This document shows, piece after piece, positions 12,378 through 26,104 of a stretch of 64,000 nt of DNA; the first letter of the stretch is position 1; every line of letters begins with the position of its first letter. The position numbers were made by a program, and so were the translations under genes. The DNA is from Topomyia yanbarensis (lineage: Eukaryota; Arthropoda; Insecta; Diptera; Culicidae): contig NC_080670.1 in assembly GCF_030247195.1 (NCBI RefSeq), positions 212,586,546-212,650,545 on the forward strand, given 5' to 3'. The notes under the pieces were generated by a model. It was not told the origin of the DNA. It saw only the letters and a program-made list of their open reading frames with translations, and made no database searches.

Positions 12378-12852
12378 CTCAAACCTAAACATCAACAAAG
12401 CGGCTTAGAAAGAAACACATTTTGCCGAAATCCAACAAAATTGAATTCTTGCGGCAAACGAAACAGTATGTTTTTTTTTCCTAGCTGTTACGTACTTTGG
12501 TTGCTAGGGTATGTAAATAAACATTGAGAAAATTGAGGCAGTGTTGCGCAAGAAATTCATATTTCAACCTTACCGAGGGGTCGCTCAATCTACTGGTAAC
12601 TGGCGGTGAATTTCTTGGACGCTTTTTTTCGCAATTTTTCATGAAGTTTCAGGTCGTGTCGTTGGATTGATGCTGTCCAGTAGCAGAAAAACACCATTAT
12701 TAAATGTTACCTAGAATATAATTACCTATAGATTATCCAGTCATAAAATCTGAACAATAGGTCTTTTTCATTACCTGCAAAATATACCGAGACCCAGCCA
12801 TCCTTGAAACAATTAAAACTACTTCTTTAACACGTACGAAATTGAGTTAAAT

Positions 12853-12943
12853 CACGTTTTTTTATAATTAGCGCCAAAAAAAAACGTCATCAAAATAGCT
12901 ATCTTGATGACATTTTCTTGGTGCTAATCACTAAAACTAACTT
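12853..12943. repeat. Imperfect hairpin, ~40-bp arms
   Basis: Left arm about 12853-12893 and right arm about 12904-12943, separated by about 10 bases. The core TTAGCGCCAA...GTCATCAA pairs with TTGATGAC...TTGGTGCTAA, with a two-base indel in the A-run. It could be a very small MITE or a miRNA-like precursor; sequence alone does not decide. Confidence 0.6.
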
Positions 12944-15900
12944 TGACCCTTTAATATACACGAACCATTAAACGTCACGCCTGCTGCCTATACCTCCATC
13001 GTAAAAATAAACGAAAACCCCCTAAACAGTGCTCCATCATCGCCACAAATGAAATCCATCATAATCAAAGAGCATCTTTATAACCAGACGCCCATTAAGC
13101 GAGCACGACATCGAACAACTCGGCAACCACATCCGAGTTGACATTATTAATACATTCGTTCCGACCTGCTGCCTTGGTGCGCGACTCTACTGAAAATGGG
13201 TCCGTCGTAAAAAAAAAACATTTCGACTCCGCCCGACTTCTCACAGTGATAAGTATCTACCTCGTGTGTTACGTGTCAATCTTCCCGCCCTCGCAAGTGA
13301 GTAATTAACATGACGGTGTACTATTATTGTTGGGTGTTCATAAAAATGAATCGCCGTGTTTATTTTTCGACAGCCACCCTCAACAACAATAACAACACCG
13401 GAACGGACACAGTAAGCCTTGAGCGAACAAAGCCAAAAGGAAACTTCGCCTCACGTCACGCCACACGGTTGTTCGGGTTCAATTTGCAGCCACGGTACGC
13501 GGTTTCTAATTACCGGAAGGAACTCATCGGCTTCTGATACAATAAAAAAAGTTATTTTCCTTTTCCACCGATAGGCGATAGCTGCTAGATAAGCGATGAC
13601 GTTAGTAGACATTAACTAGCAAAAGGGAAAATTTGAAGGATCCGAAAACAAACCTGATCCAAGTGTGCCGCGAACGTTGGCACGCTTGACGCCACTTTCA
13701 AAAGCGAGGAAAAAAAACGCATAATATCGTAGAATGTGATCGTGTTGCCGGTACAACTGAACCAGAACGTTACAAGCACGGAGAAAAAAACTGCGGGAAG
13801 TAAGGGGAAGCTTCTAGCTTCAATATTGCTTGATATTGAAATTATACTGGTGATGGTAACTAGCAAAAAGAAAAGAACGGAACACAGCCTCCAGAAGCGT
13901 TCATGTTGCGGTTTGTGGAAGAAACAGTGCCAGAAGGCGAAGAAGAAGGTGGTCGAACAAAAGCTGGAAAATATGTTATTGGAAAGGAAAAACATGAGAA
14001 ACTGGGGTTTGCTAGAGCCGCGCCATTCGGGCACACGAAGCAGAAAGCCAGCGGGTCAAATTTATGGCTTTAATTTTTCGAAGCGATAGTCATATTGAAT
14101 TTTTAGCTTGTACGCTGGTTTATAATGGAGATTGGTTCGTCTTGTAATAGCGAGGGATAGAGAGAAAGAGATGAGATGGTCTGAAATACGCTACCCTTGA
14201 GTTGGAACGGTTGGCTTGCGTTTGACCAATACAGGAACGTAAGATCCTCGCTACAGGGTTAAATATTAGTCATTGGAAAAAGGAAAAAAAATGTGAATAG
14301 TATGCAGTCAGAGTCGACTACTGAAGGATGAATACCAGTTAAGAAACCGGCGAGAGATTCGACCTTATAGGCTAAAGGAAGTAGTCGATTGAACAAATCG
14401 TAAAACACAGGAGCGTAGGTTAAAAAATCACAATTCAAAGGATAAGAATCGCAGTTAAAAAATAGTACATGAGTTGAAGGTTCGGTTATTTAATCCAAAA
14501 CCAATAAGTTAAAAAAGAATTCAATAGTTTACAGCATGACGGAATAAAAGTTAAAAACTGAGATTCAGGAACCAGGTTCCAAGAGTCCGGAGCTAATAAT
14601 TAATAACAATATATAAAAATCAGAATTGAATACTAGCAGGAGTCTCCACATTTCTATTTACAATTCGTATGTGTAAAAGCTTTATTTTCTTTGGTCTCTT
14701 CAAAACTGGGTCATTTTGGTTTATTTGCGCGAAGCTTTGCAGCCAACAGTTCACAATTCTTTTTGAGTTCTATTTCTATTATTTTTGAACCATAAAAAAA
14801 TAAACACTGAAATTTCTCAATATTTTCTATTTCCTATCCGTATGCGGAATGTCAGAAACACATTCAAACAGCCTACTGCGTTTTCGTTCCAATTCTATTC
14901 CAAATATAAATTTCAAAAGCTCATTCGAAAGTAATCATAAATTAGGGATTCAACAGTTCGGACAGTGGAGATCTAGCAATTAAAAAGTGAGATTTTCAAG
15001 CCTTCAATAGATCCATATTCTATTTCGAACATAGTGTTGATCAAACAAGGAATCATTACCCTACCTTTCTTTTTCACCGTTTTTACATAAAAACCTATCC
15101 AAGACCCGTTAGCATGTTACCTTCTGCACCTTTCCTCCTCTCAACTCCACAAACAGTAAAGCTCCATTTTATGTCTCACTCAAAAATGCACCGCACACTC
15201 AATGCTGATGGTGACCGAGACGCCCGCTCTAGAGTAGAGCTGGGCGATATCATCACACCCCTCCTATCCTATCGTCGTAAAGTCCAATCGAAGCTGCCCA
15301 AGTCCAATTGAGCACGTACTGAAATCACTATTTACAAATGGGATTTTGATTTCTCCTGATGGTGATCATTTTTCCCCCGCCATTCGTCCGGTGGTTGTCG
15401 TCCCGGTGGTGGTCACCTGGGTCCCCCACCGTCTCATCTATGAGAGGGGGTCTTGTCCTACTGCTACGACGATGGGTCAAACTCTAGTTAGGAACAGTTG
15501 GGCGCACTGCCGTTTTTTGTGCGAGATTGTATTGGTTCCTCTTTGTGACTGCTATGAAATTGGCTTGTTACAAGCTTATCATTACTATGTTATAGCATCG
15601 AAAATCTTTGAATTGGTTGAACAGATTGAATGAGTGAGCAAGAAAAATCGATAGGGACTGGAGTATATGCTGTACGAGTGGTGAGGGCCCCTGCATAATA
15701 TTTTGAAGCTATTCAAATTCAAATTGGATTGACGTATAAGGCAGGCTTGTTAATATTTTCTGTGGCTATGACTTTATAGAAAAGTGGGAAGAATCGTAGT
15801 AGGCTTTCGTTAGAGTAAAAAAGAAATCGAATTGTTACTAGAGACATTCCCAAAAGAATAAGAATTTACCTACTTTTAGATAATATTTCACTGAAACGAA

Positions 15901-17639
15901 ACTCGTTACCTTATTATAGGACCTAACCAACCGTTTAAAAGGAGAATAGTACTTACGTAACATTGCTGTCATTTTTCGACAGCATCCTGTCGGTATCAGC
16001 TTGAACTACAATAGCTGTCTAAAAATGTAAATTTATTACACTCTAGACGTACTTCATATTGCTATTTAAGCGCAAAACTTCGTTTTATGCACGGATTCTC
16101 CACTTCATGTTCCAGCGAGGGAAAAATTCCCCTGAATCGATTACGGATACTGGATCACAGGTCACAACAGTCTCATCCTTCGGTCCGTTCTCTCCGAAAT
16201 ATATCGGCAGTTCCTCCTCTTCCTCCTTCAAATAACTAATATTGACGTTTGCGTCACGTCCTTGGCAAAAATTTGCCATCGTCGATTACCGTCGATACGT
16301 TCCTCCGTGCCTTCATCCACCATCAACCGAACCGACTAGATTTTTCCTGTTGACGTATTTTCACCCATTTCTCCTCGTTGATTGCTCTGTAGCCAAAGCC
16401 AACTTTGATCTCGACGGCTGCAGCTGCCAGCAGAAGCAGCAACAACAACAAAAAAATAATAGGGTCATAAATGTAATATCCCAAATTTCGTTCCATCAGC
16501 TCACGTTCCTCGGTTGCAGTGTGCAGTGGGGTTGTCGAAGCTGAACAGAAACATTTTCTTTTGTTCGCACCCCGCTTGCTGTGAGGCGCGCGCTGACGAC
16601 GTGGAATAATTTATGCCGAATCCGTATCTTGTGTCAAAGTACGCAGAAGAAGAAGAAGAAGACGAAAACGAATCATGCGTCTCCACCATCGCAACGTCGT
16701 CAGAAACAGAACATAGTAGCCAAGTTTTAAGGAACAGAGTCAATGTCGTTTGAATTGGAATGTTACGTACCTAGTAGCCGGGTACCTATATACGAAAAAG
16801 TGGACCGGGAAAATGGATGGCTCGATCGGGTACGGGTTTGGATCGGGTACGGGACAGGAGCGCTGCAAGGCAATTTGTTTCTGCTGAGGCAGCTTTTTCG
16901 ATTGCTTCTGGTATGCATTCTACGTTGTCGCTGGAGTGTTGAAAACGAAGCACATGTTATGAAAAATAGCTCTTTGCTGGCTGTTGCATCCAGCACGCGC
17001 TTGTTTCGAACTGCATTGTGTCGATTGCTTTTGCACTTGCTGACGGTTAGGTTCCCGAGCAGAAGTATACAGTAGTAAAAGCATAACAATCATTATAAGA
17101 ATTTCAACAATGTTACGATCGGTCTGCTTCCAACTACCGAAAACAACTGTCAAGGTAATCAGCACACTTCTACTTCTGCCTAGAAGAATAACGTTTAATA
17201 AATTGATTCAGTCAGCGTTAGAATCCCCGTGCATTTGGACGATGACAAAATCGAGGTACGACTATATGACTTGCGATATAGCTATCAAACTAATTCAGGT
17301 TATAATGAGGACAAGTGGAATCGGTTGTGGAGGATACCTGGGAAACTACTTTCCAGCCATTACATTGGAATTTATAGTGAGAATGCGGTTGGGCCGACCT
17401 CTTCCTTCGTATATAATTCTAAAATACAAAATGCAAGACCCTACCATTACACAGAGCGCGTTTTGCACATAGCAAAGGCAGATTCCTACGTTCCACTTTT
17501 GTTAGAGTCAACGGCTCATTTCAAGCCACGCTCTGCGTATCGCGTGTATACTGGGCGTGTCACGCTCGGACTTAGCCACCTGTGCGATTTTTCTCCGCCG
17601 CGAGTGGTTCAGTTTCAAGGATAGTGCGAGTGTCACTCA
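12944..17639. other. Unassigned non-coding DNA, partly CG-rich and unique
   Basis: No gene recognised. Stretches at about 13.3-13.5, 15.3-15.6 and 16.1-17.1 kb are less AT-rich and not obviously repetitive, so they could be regulatory or untranslated sequence. The frames there (up to 140 codons) conflict between strands and show low-complexity Lys/Arg or Phe/Ser composition. A frame at 17229-17624 (131 codons) directly precedes the LINE remnant that follows and may belong to it, but I cannot match it. Confidence 0.5.
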
Positions 17640-18483
17640 CTAAAGGGACGAACGACTCTCGGTGTGATACACAGAAAAGTCGAATCCGACAGTCGACGAT
17701 CAGGACGACCTTTCACAGAAAAGGCGGTGATACAAGCGACCCATGTTCAGGATCGGGTTTTCAGCACAATCGTTACGAAAAACCTACCCAAAGACGACGG
17801 ACTAGAGAAAAGTACCATTATCATGGTACGAATCCCAGTGCGAATTCAGGCGAGTAAGATGATGACTGCCCAGCCGCATTGGAATCAGAGATAGACCCAG
17901 CTTGATCAGAGATCCAAGCCCTATAAACGGAGACTCAGAAAAATTGAAAGCCAACGCGTTTCGAACAGACTCCACCTCAGCTAAGCTGACCCTTTCCCAT
18001 CCTCTGAATGAGCACCTCTTAAGCCTCCAAAATACTACAGAAACCCCCAAGCATCACGAAAGGAAATCAGTATCCGCAAGTGATACGAATAGTGAAACGA
18101 CTACGACCCCGGCTTCATTCCATGTAAGTCTACTGCAACTAACTTGTAATACAGAACGGATCCGTACTCCTAGCTTTATTCCAGAAAAAAAACCCACTGA
18201 CTCCCTCACGCGTTACGGAAAACAATGCGACTGTCTAGACCAGACAAATTCTCATCCCACATCTGGTTATTGCATTAATAGCTACTCTTTAATTTATCCT
18301 TTAATAGAGACATGCTTCTCACTCCGGACTAATCTCGGATTCGGACACATGGAAGATCACAGATCCGCAGCAAATTTTCGCTGCACTTCACACAGAACAC
18401 CATCCACTTGTAACAACCGCTCTAGTGTCAGTTCTCTAGAACCAAGCTATCAACGAAAACAATATATATTAGCAATACAGTGA
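17640..18483 (+). pseudogene. LINE ORF1 3' part (degenerate)
   Basis: A frame of 193 codons at 17902-18483 is rich in Ser, Thr and Pro and contains widely spaced Cys residues (for example around QCDCLDQT and CINSY, then CFSL). It ends just where an endonuclease domain begins, as ORF1 does in LOA- or I-like LINEs. I do not recognise a clean CCHC knuckle. The part before 17902 is broken by stops. Its function would be RNA binding in the retrotransposition particle. The assignment leans on the neighbour downstream rather than on its own motifs. Confidence 0.45.
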
Positions 18484-19310
18484 AATGTAAGCTCTAGAAA
18501 TATCCTCGGTGATCTGCAGAAGACCATCGTCCAGACAACCCCTGAAGGCCTAGCCTTACAGGAAACCCGCATATGCAGATATATCGACCTAACCCCTTGG
18601 CTCAACAAACGACACTCCTGGGAGGATCTTATCCAAGCGACTACGTCGTGCACTCGGTTGAGCGAAGCAACTTCCAACCAATTCGCAAAGGCCTAATACC
18701 CCTCGAACCCTTAGAAGAACATCCGTCGATAACGTCTTTAGGAAGCCCGAACTATTACCGTCGATGTCGTAAATATATGGTATTGTCTCTGTCCAAACAA
18801 TTGCCAATGAGCCTTCTGCGGTTGCTGATGCAGGGGCCCCGATTTCCTAGCGGGTAATTCTCTAGCAGCTACTGTCCTCGCAGAAGAATGCGCTGACAGT
18901 TTCGGCAGGCCTTCGCACAGCAGTCCATCCACCTGTAGCATTCACGCAAGTGTCAGTTCCGTGGAACTCAACTACCAACGAAACCAATAAAAACTAGCAA
19001 TACAGTGGAATACTCAGAGTCAAACCTGCGGAGGACTATCTACATAGCCTTATGGAAAATCAACATACCCAGAAATACTAACTCAATCTCTAGTCTTGGG
19101 AGGATCCCATCAACCAAGCGGCAACAACATGCATCCCTCTCGGGTGAGCGGAGGAACTCCCAAAACGGGTGGCGCATAAGTAGACTCCAGAATTCCGTTT
19201 GATTCGGGAAAACCGGAGGACCCTCCGAGCTCTTCGAAGAACACCCGTCGATTACTCTCACTAGGAAGCCTGAGCCAGCGATTACCATCGACTTCGTAAA
19301 AAAATCAGTT
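18361..19310 (+). repeat. Direct duplication within LINE remnant, ~545-bp offset
   Basis: Copy A (about 18361-18790) and copy B (about 18905-19310) align with gaps: both hold CATCCAC..GTAGCA-like sequence, AGTGTCAGTTC, CAACGAAA, TAGCAATACAGTG, TGGGAGGATC, and end in CGTCGAT..C/ATTACC..TCGTAAA-like sequence. In copy B the codon after CAG is still TGG (19006-19008), where copy A has TGA, so each copy has decayed separately. A further fragment at about 21560-21680 shares the last portion (GCCAACGATTACTATCGA). Confidence 0.6.
18460..18680 (+). pseudogene. LINE ORF2 endonuclease start (degenerate)
   Basis: The frame reads LAIQ-stop-NVSS...ILGDLQKTIVQTTPEGLALQETRICRYI when split around the stop (ILGDLQKTIVQTT; PEGLALQETRICRYI). 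This matches the N-terminus of the apurinic-type endonuclease of non-LTR retrotransposons: the conserved QWN start, with Trp changed to a stop at 18481-18483, and LQET at 18556-18567 carrying the catalytic Glu. Later endonuclease motifs are not found in order, so the domain is truncated or scrambled. Confidence 0.65.
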
Positions 19311-21401
19311 GTTGCAATGCACACAGACTTCGCTGATCTCCGGAGTATCTTGGAAGTTACTTCTTCGTTATCTACGAAACAGCAGCTTCCGTGTCGACGT
19401 CGGTACTGGCTGATACCTCATTTGTCGCCAGCATACAGTCTGTCCTCGTCTGCCATCCGAAGAATTTTTTTTATCTTGATATTAAATACAAATACAAATG
19501 GCATAGAGCCCAAATGCCAAGACTTCGAAAACTTGATTAACAACCTTTCCCCACTTTACTACGGGACAGTAAGCAAATCCCCAACGCACCAGTAATAAAT
19601 GGTGCGTATCTGGAACTTGCAGTATTGCTCCACCGATAACACCAATTCTGAGGCGAACTCTCGGGTTCTTGGAAACAAGCTACAGAGGAGACTACCTGAC
19701 ACTTGACACAGTCAAATCCACAAGTAATAAAGCCCAACACCGCTCCAGTCACTAGCTAGCGAGTCTACTCAGAGTCGTCAGGAATGGTCCATGGAGCGTA
19801 CATGGCCCAAACCTAGATATCAAACATCAATCAACCAATTGGAGTAGGCGCGACTGTAATCGTTGCAAAAAATGGATTTCCTTCGTCTTGTGTTCCGAGG
19901 CACAGCAGAGTCTTGGGTAATGGGGATACCGACCGGCTTACCTCCGTCGTCTGAAGTTCACGCATATCCCTTACCAAGCAGATATCGAAACAGGGCAACG
20001 TTAAGTTCTTTTGCCATAGAAATGTCCAGTATTTTAGCAGTCATTAGGGATATTAAACTGGTAATCTCTACAAAATTAAAGGATCCATTGGAAAATTACC
20101 GGATCGAAACAATCAAACCGAGAAAATCTCCAGAAGGTTAAGCGCACTTGAGCTGCCCACTCGCATACAGTCTACCGAGGAGATCCACCAAAATTCAACT
20201 CCTGCAATACTAAGGTCATAGTTGAGCGCCTTCTGATCAGCTGAACCACAAACGGTTTCCAAATTTGCGATTATAATAACAACTACAAAAGCTGCATCTA
20301 GTTCCTCCAAATCAACAGCAAGAAAGACGATAGTTTCCCACTCGTGACTCAAATGTTCTAGAAACAAAAAAGAACAGTGAGCCTAAATGGCAGCTAATGT
20401 TGTCCAATCAAGAAGGAAGGTCTTCACACGCAATGGCAAACTGTGTGGTTAAGACCCGAAGCACATGAGAAGTGCTGGGCAATCGATTTTGTTGTTTTAA
20501 AATATCGGAAACAATCGGAATGAACGCAACGTCGCATTTGTAATTTGCTGGTTCCAATGAGAAGTTCTCGACATTAGTAACTTGGGAACAAATACTGTAG
20601 AATTGGAAAATTTCGGTGGATTACTACAAATTTCTAAATACTCCTTTCAAAAACTTTCTTTTGAGATTACCAAAAAGCTACCAGCCCTTCGAAGACTTCT
20701 ACTGACTTTCTAAAGTTTTCAGTCATCCTAATTGTTATGAAAACGTCTGAAGATTTTAACAGACATCGAAGGCCTGTAACGAGTGCGGTAATTTTTTGAA
20801 AATTTCTGACTTCTAAAAATTTTCGAATACTTCTGAAGGCTTCCGGAGACGTTCAGAGTCGTTTGAATATTTCTGGATATTTCAAATTTTACTGAAGTCT
20901 CCTAAAGATTTTTAAAGATTTTCAAAGATCTTAGAAGTTTTTCTAAGACTTCCCAAGAAGTCCTGTGAAGAATATCTGAAGACCTTCATCGTCCGGCAGA
21001 TTTTTTTTAGTGCGGAAGCCGCACTAATTTCAGGCAACTACAAAGAGCATATAGCTCTGCAAACTTTAAGGATGATGTTTGAACTTCAAGAAACGAAAAT
21101 TTTTAAGGATTAATTCTTATGTACTAACGTCCGACAAACTGATTGCGGATAGTTAGAATGACCTCAAGACACGCTCGTTTTACCCTCATTCGTCCCATAA
21201 CTCAAGGTTGCACTTGAACGTAACTGTACTTCTCGCAAAGAGATTAACCGCAGCCTATCAAAAGTAGGATTTGTGTAAGGAATCAAATCCCGATTGTTAG
21301 AATAACCGCTTAACACTATGTTTCTCAATAAAACCTCAAATCTAAGTCCAAATGTTTCGAACGGTTCGCACGTTTCGTGCGATCAAACTGTATATCTGTG
21401 A
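19311..21401. other. Probable decayed retroelement and low-complexity DNA
   Basis: No intact domain recognised. About 19.3-20.4 kb has the codon-like composition of old retroelement sequence but stops in every frame. About 20.65-20.98 kb is low complexity, built of diverged TCTGAAG / AGACTTC words. A short perfect hairpin, TAGTGCGG-AAG-CCGCACTA, lies near 21010-21030. Confidence 0.5.
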
Positions 21402-21421
21402 TCAATTTCGATTTCCTGGAC

Positions 21422-21815
21422 TTTGGTACATGAGCAATGAGATAAGATCCTTACGAAGGAATACCGCGTCTACGAACCCGCCCAAAAAGTTGAAATAAAT
21501 GGTGTTGTCATCGTATCTGCCTAGACTTACAGGAAACATACATTCGCAGAGACCACAATTAAACCGTAACAATCGTAAGTCACAGTACATTCGACGATTA
21601 CTATCTCTCTCTTTCTCTCACTCTCTCTTTCTATCTGCTAAGTCCGAGCCAACGATTACTATCGAATTCATAACATGTTCGAAACCTCCATCAACCATGC
21701 TGAAGCAGAACGTCGCACGTCAAACATGAATCGGTGACTACGCCATTAATCTCAACTTTCTGGGCGGGTATGTAAACACGGTAAACGTTCGAAGGGATCT
21801 TGTCTCAAGCGGCAC
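21422..21815. repeat. Inverted pair of an ~80-bp dispersed repeat
   Basis: The left arm (about 21422-21515) on the minus strand and the right arm (about 21735-21815) on the plus strand are diverged copies of one sequence. The right arm reads IGDYAINLNFLGGYVNTV when translated. The left reads DDNTIYFNFLGGFVDAVFLRKD on its strand, here given as DDNTIYFNFLGG then FVDAVFLRKD. Two more copies lie at about 30660-30725 and 32129-32190. The conserved reading frame suggests a coding segment from a transposon, but I cannot name the family. Confidence 0.6.
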
Positions 21816-23029
21816 TGACATTTGCTTGCTTTAGATGGGAAGCTACAACCCAGACACAATGGCTTATCATGTGAACTATTTGGATTTAATGTCAAACTGG
21901 TGCCTAATTGGTGTTAGTTTGGGTAAGTCGTCTAACTGGCAGCAGGTACTTTGCCTTCATGCGAACATTGATGGATGCAATGTTTTACTTATAAAATAAA
22001 TAAAAGTTGCATACGTGGTTTATATATTTTTTTTATTTATGAGTCACGGAATACTGCGTTGCAGCTAATTATGTGACGTAAACGGGAGCTACAAATTTAT
22101 TGAGCTTGTAGGAGGCGGATACATTGTTGCTGAAGATACCCAAACCAGATTAAGATATGTGATCCGTGATCCGCTAGGTTTTATTTGTGAAGAACTCTAT
22201 AGGTAATAGTCCAAATGGACAAATCGTTTAAGGTAGTTTGAACTGCTCTGGGTCATGTGACAGAAACCAGGCCATGATCTGAAAGTTATCTTATGTATAT
22301 AATAAAAGTTGTCCTGGTGTACATGGCATTATTGAATAGAATTCACGTAGCAATTGTAAAGAAACCTGTTTTGATATGAGCCTAGTGAAAGACCCGTGTA
22401 GCTATCTTTCGAAGCGCCATGAGAAGTTTTTGTTTTTTACCGCAAATTGTAAAAGAATAGAGCCTTGTTGATGAAGTTTATTCCGAAAGAACCACGAGAG
22501 ACTACCAATACAGGTGCCAGTTTACGAGTGTATGTCAGTTGAATTTCTCATGGAATCAGCGCCAGACAATCGTTCGATTCCTTGCCTATGTGAAAGATAA
22601 ATTGTGTATCTGATAAGAAACCATTAGCTCTTCGCCGCAATTGTCGAGGTGGAATGGAATATTTTTATCGAAAAGCATTGCAATCGGTCGATACGAATTG
22701 TGATCGGAGGTCGAATTTTTCTTTTAACTGCAGTTTGCAGGTTTATCAGCATCTCAAATGCTACAAAAAAGTGAGATATGAGCATGGAGGAAAAGAAAGG
22801 GAACCGCAGAACGTCTCACAAGATTTTTTACTTCACTGACGACAGCCAACCACAACAAGCATCAGCGGACCTAGTGTCCGAGTGAGACACAAACGCTTCT
22901 TCGGACGATTAGGTTAGGAGTGTTTGTACATAGGTCAAACTGTGTATATGTTATTGTTTTCGAATGAGTTTCAAAGCTTTTTTGAAATCACGCGTTAATA
23001 GACTTTGTGTAGTTTGACGATAGGAACAG
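21816..23029. other. Unassigned spacer
   Basis: AT-rich DNA without a recognisable gene or repeat. Stop codons are frequent in all frames. Confidence 0.55.
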
Positions 23030-23790
23030 TTTCATCGAACATATTAAACTCATACGCATGATATTTGAGAAGATTTTTAAAGAAAATATTCTTAGGGGTC
23101 ATCCAAAAACAAAGAGCTATAACTTGTAAAATATTGAAAAAAAGAGAACTAGTGTGTGAGCTGATTTCTTCTACAGAAAAACCTTTAAATTGATAAATCG
23201 CCCTCCTAGGAAGATTGGTTACTAAAAACACAACACCAAATGATAAGTATTCCAAAGACGCTCCGTACGTAAATTCAGCCGTTTCAACATGAATAATTAA
23301 CCACTATTTGAATCTCTTTTTCTTTTTGAAAATTGCCGAAATGCTTCGAAAGTACATGAAATAAGTTAGTCTTGAAATACATATATATGGTGGTTTCGAC
23401 AAATCTTTTCAAGAAACATGTCAAGTTGGTATTTAAAAAGTTGTCTTAAAGAATTCACTATTTAGGGGTCACCTATGAACGATAAGCAATAACATAGAAA
23501 GTATTAAAAAATAAATACTTCGCATCTTCAGCAAAGTTGTTGGCTAAAATAAGCCCTATAACTTTGCCGAAGACATGCATGTCCTTGCAAGAAAGTTTGT
23601 AAATATATCTCACTTTTAGGAAGATCAATTAGTAAAATCAGAACATCATATGAAAGTTCTTATGACGTCAAGAAAATTTTCCCAAAACGCCATTGATTCA
23701 AAATTAACGATTTAGATGTAAATAAAATATAGCACGATTTTGGTAAAGAAAAACAACCACCGTGTGTCGTTGTAAATATCAACAATTTGT
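23030..23790 (+). repeat. Dispersed repeat, copy 1
   Basis: It shares long stretches with 27410-28090, for example CTTCAGCAAAGTTGTTGGC, AACTTTGCCGAAGACAT, CTTGCAAGAAAGTT.GTAAATATAT and ACACCATATGAAAG-like sequence. It contains a 15-bp inverted repeat (TCTTCAGCAAAGTTGT against ACAACTTTGCCGAAGA-like, about 23524-23577). A weaker version of the same unit lies about 390 bases earlier, so the element appears to be two diverged tandem units. Family unknown. Confidence 0.65.
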
Positions 23791-26104
23791 CAGATTTTAA
23801 ACAGAAAAAATTCGGAAATTTGGCATGGTATTTTTAAAAAGAAAACCGCTTTGGATCCATATCTTCCTCCACGGGTGCAATGGGGCGGTGTAAACAATGC
23901 AACAATATGCCCGCTCGCCGGACGAATATAACGAACAAATCATGGTACTGCTTTCACAAAATCCTTTACGTTATTTATAGTAATCGTATATTTCACGGAA
24001 TTAGATTCAAAATTGTTGCGCGTAGCTTCTATCAAATAGTTAGAAATCTAGTTTTTTTTTTCTTACGGTACAACAACAGTTATTCATGTTAAGAATTGGG
24101 AGTACCTTTTTTAATTTGAACAGTTAATTAAATGTTACAGGAAATTCTATTCTAACTCTCATGAAAAAACAGCATCAAACAATATAAAAAAAGTTTAATA
24201 TTTGATGTTTTATGGTTATTGTATGGTTAGTTTTAGTGTTGATGTCTATTCGGGTACACGCTTGGAATATGCTTGGGAACAAGTGCTGTATTGAACTCGA
24301 ATCCGTCTAGCATTTTTCATGCTATTACCAAGTACTCGTAAATATTCATGCTTTTTCCAGTTGAAAAATAACTGAATAAGACAAATTTGATAAAGTTAGC
24401 TGTTCTGTTCACTGATGATGCTTTTTATTTACAGTACAATGTTGACTGCGTTTGAGAGCAACACGGTCTCTACAATTATTCGAGTTTGGGAAGCAATATC
24501 AAGTCTAGGGTTAGACAAAAGCTGCATTTCTTTTCATGAACTGAATTTACATATGTGAATCTGAAGATTTAATCTAGTATTAAAGGTTCAAAAGAAATTA
24601 AGGGGAAGAGGGTGTTGGAAAATGAAACCAATGAAACTTTCGAAAAGCTGCTTCAATTGATGACTGCAATTGTTTTAAAAACGTCACCACAAACCAATTC
24701 AATACTATCGTTGCCAATCTAGTAAAACGAGGCTGTATCTCGAATCTGATTCAACTGTTTAATAAAAACAACATACCGGCCCCCATATTTCCCACAATCG
24801 ATCCGATCAGGAAGCATTCCCAGGCAGCTCTTTCCAAGCTACAAACCGAGCACCATGATCCTGAAATCTGCTAGAGCATTGTACCGTGTAACGATACCAT
24901 GTTTTAATATTTCACCATCACAGACAAGCAGACTGTGTTTCAACGACCCACTTTTCGACTTAATCACGCCTCTGAATGTCTCTTACCACCGGAAAAACAT
25001 CCTCCGGCTTTCCATTTGATAATCCTATCGGATTTTACGCCTGTGCGTCATCGACCGGCATCACCTACTGGTGTAGGTAGGTTTTGCTTTGCCGCCTGCT
25101 TTCTATCTAATCGTACCGCATCCGCACGCACATTGCCCATAGTAGCATTAGGTTTGCTTTTGAATAATCAAGGCAAACCATGGAACAGGAGGCTGATGAG
25201 ATAGCCGACACATACACCCAACGTATACAAACAGCCTACTATCTAGTTGACACTTGATAAGCAAACCGGATGGCAGTTGTTGGCCTTGCTTTGGCTTTGG
25301 CGTGGGCGATTGTGGTTTCTGCTTTGTTTCCACCGCATCACGGACCCGGCAGTGATGCAGAGATATGTGGTTCCCTAACTATATGTCCGTGTCGTGTGGC
25401 AATCGATGCCGACGGCTAATGACTGCGCGCAGTTGCCTGGTTGTAGTTGTAGGTGAGGGTAGGCTGGGCGATAACTGCAATGGTCCAGCTGAAAAGCTTC
25501 CTCGGAATGATTAGTTAACAGCCCGGACGAGGCTGAAAACAGGGGTTGCGATGAAAATATTGGAGCCTCTTTCGTGTTCAATAATGAATTCCGTGCCCGG
25601 TAACTTCCCGGATAGGGCTTACTCATAACATCTACATATTTTCGCACCATTTCCTGCAAGCGAAGGCCATCCACCCACTACTGCCGCCGGTTGGTTGGTT
25701 GGTTTTGCGGGAAACGAGTCGAGAGCTCATTTAAATTGCATTAATTTTCATGACTACCCTCCCTGGACTACCGCCGGAACAGCGCGATGAACCGAATCGG
25801 TGGTAACCACGACAACGATGGAGACTAGTATCAGCATCGTTCAAATTGGGGTGCCGGCTTGCTTGGATCGCTTGTAGAACGAAAGAAAAAATGCCACCTG
25901 GGACGAAAGGGCATGAACTTTGCGATAATTGCCAGCGATATCCATTCGGGTTCTTCTTCCGAGTCATAGCCCTCGGGCAGAACTTTCCTGGTAGTTTTTT
26001 CTTCTCTTTTTCGTTTAGTTGGAAATGTAGAGGAACGCGTCACAGGATCCAGCGGAATCAGGGTTCACAGATCATTCAGAGGTGACATTTTCGGACTCAT
26101 ATCC
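23791..26104. other. Unassigned non-coding DNA
   Basis: 23.8-24.9 kb is AT-rich. About 24.9-26.05 kb is more CG-rich and looks unique, possibly regulatory or untranslated. No convincing coding exon: frames of 60-100 codons overlap on both strands without known motifs. Confidence 0.5.
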
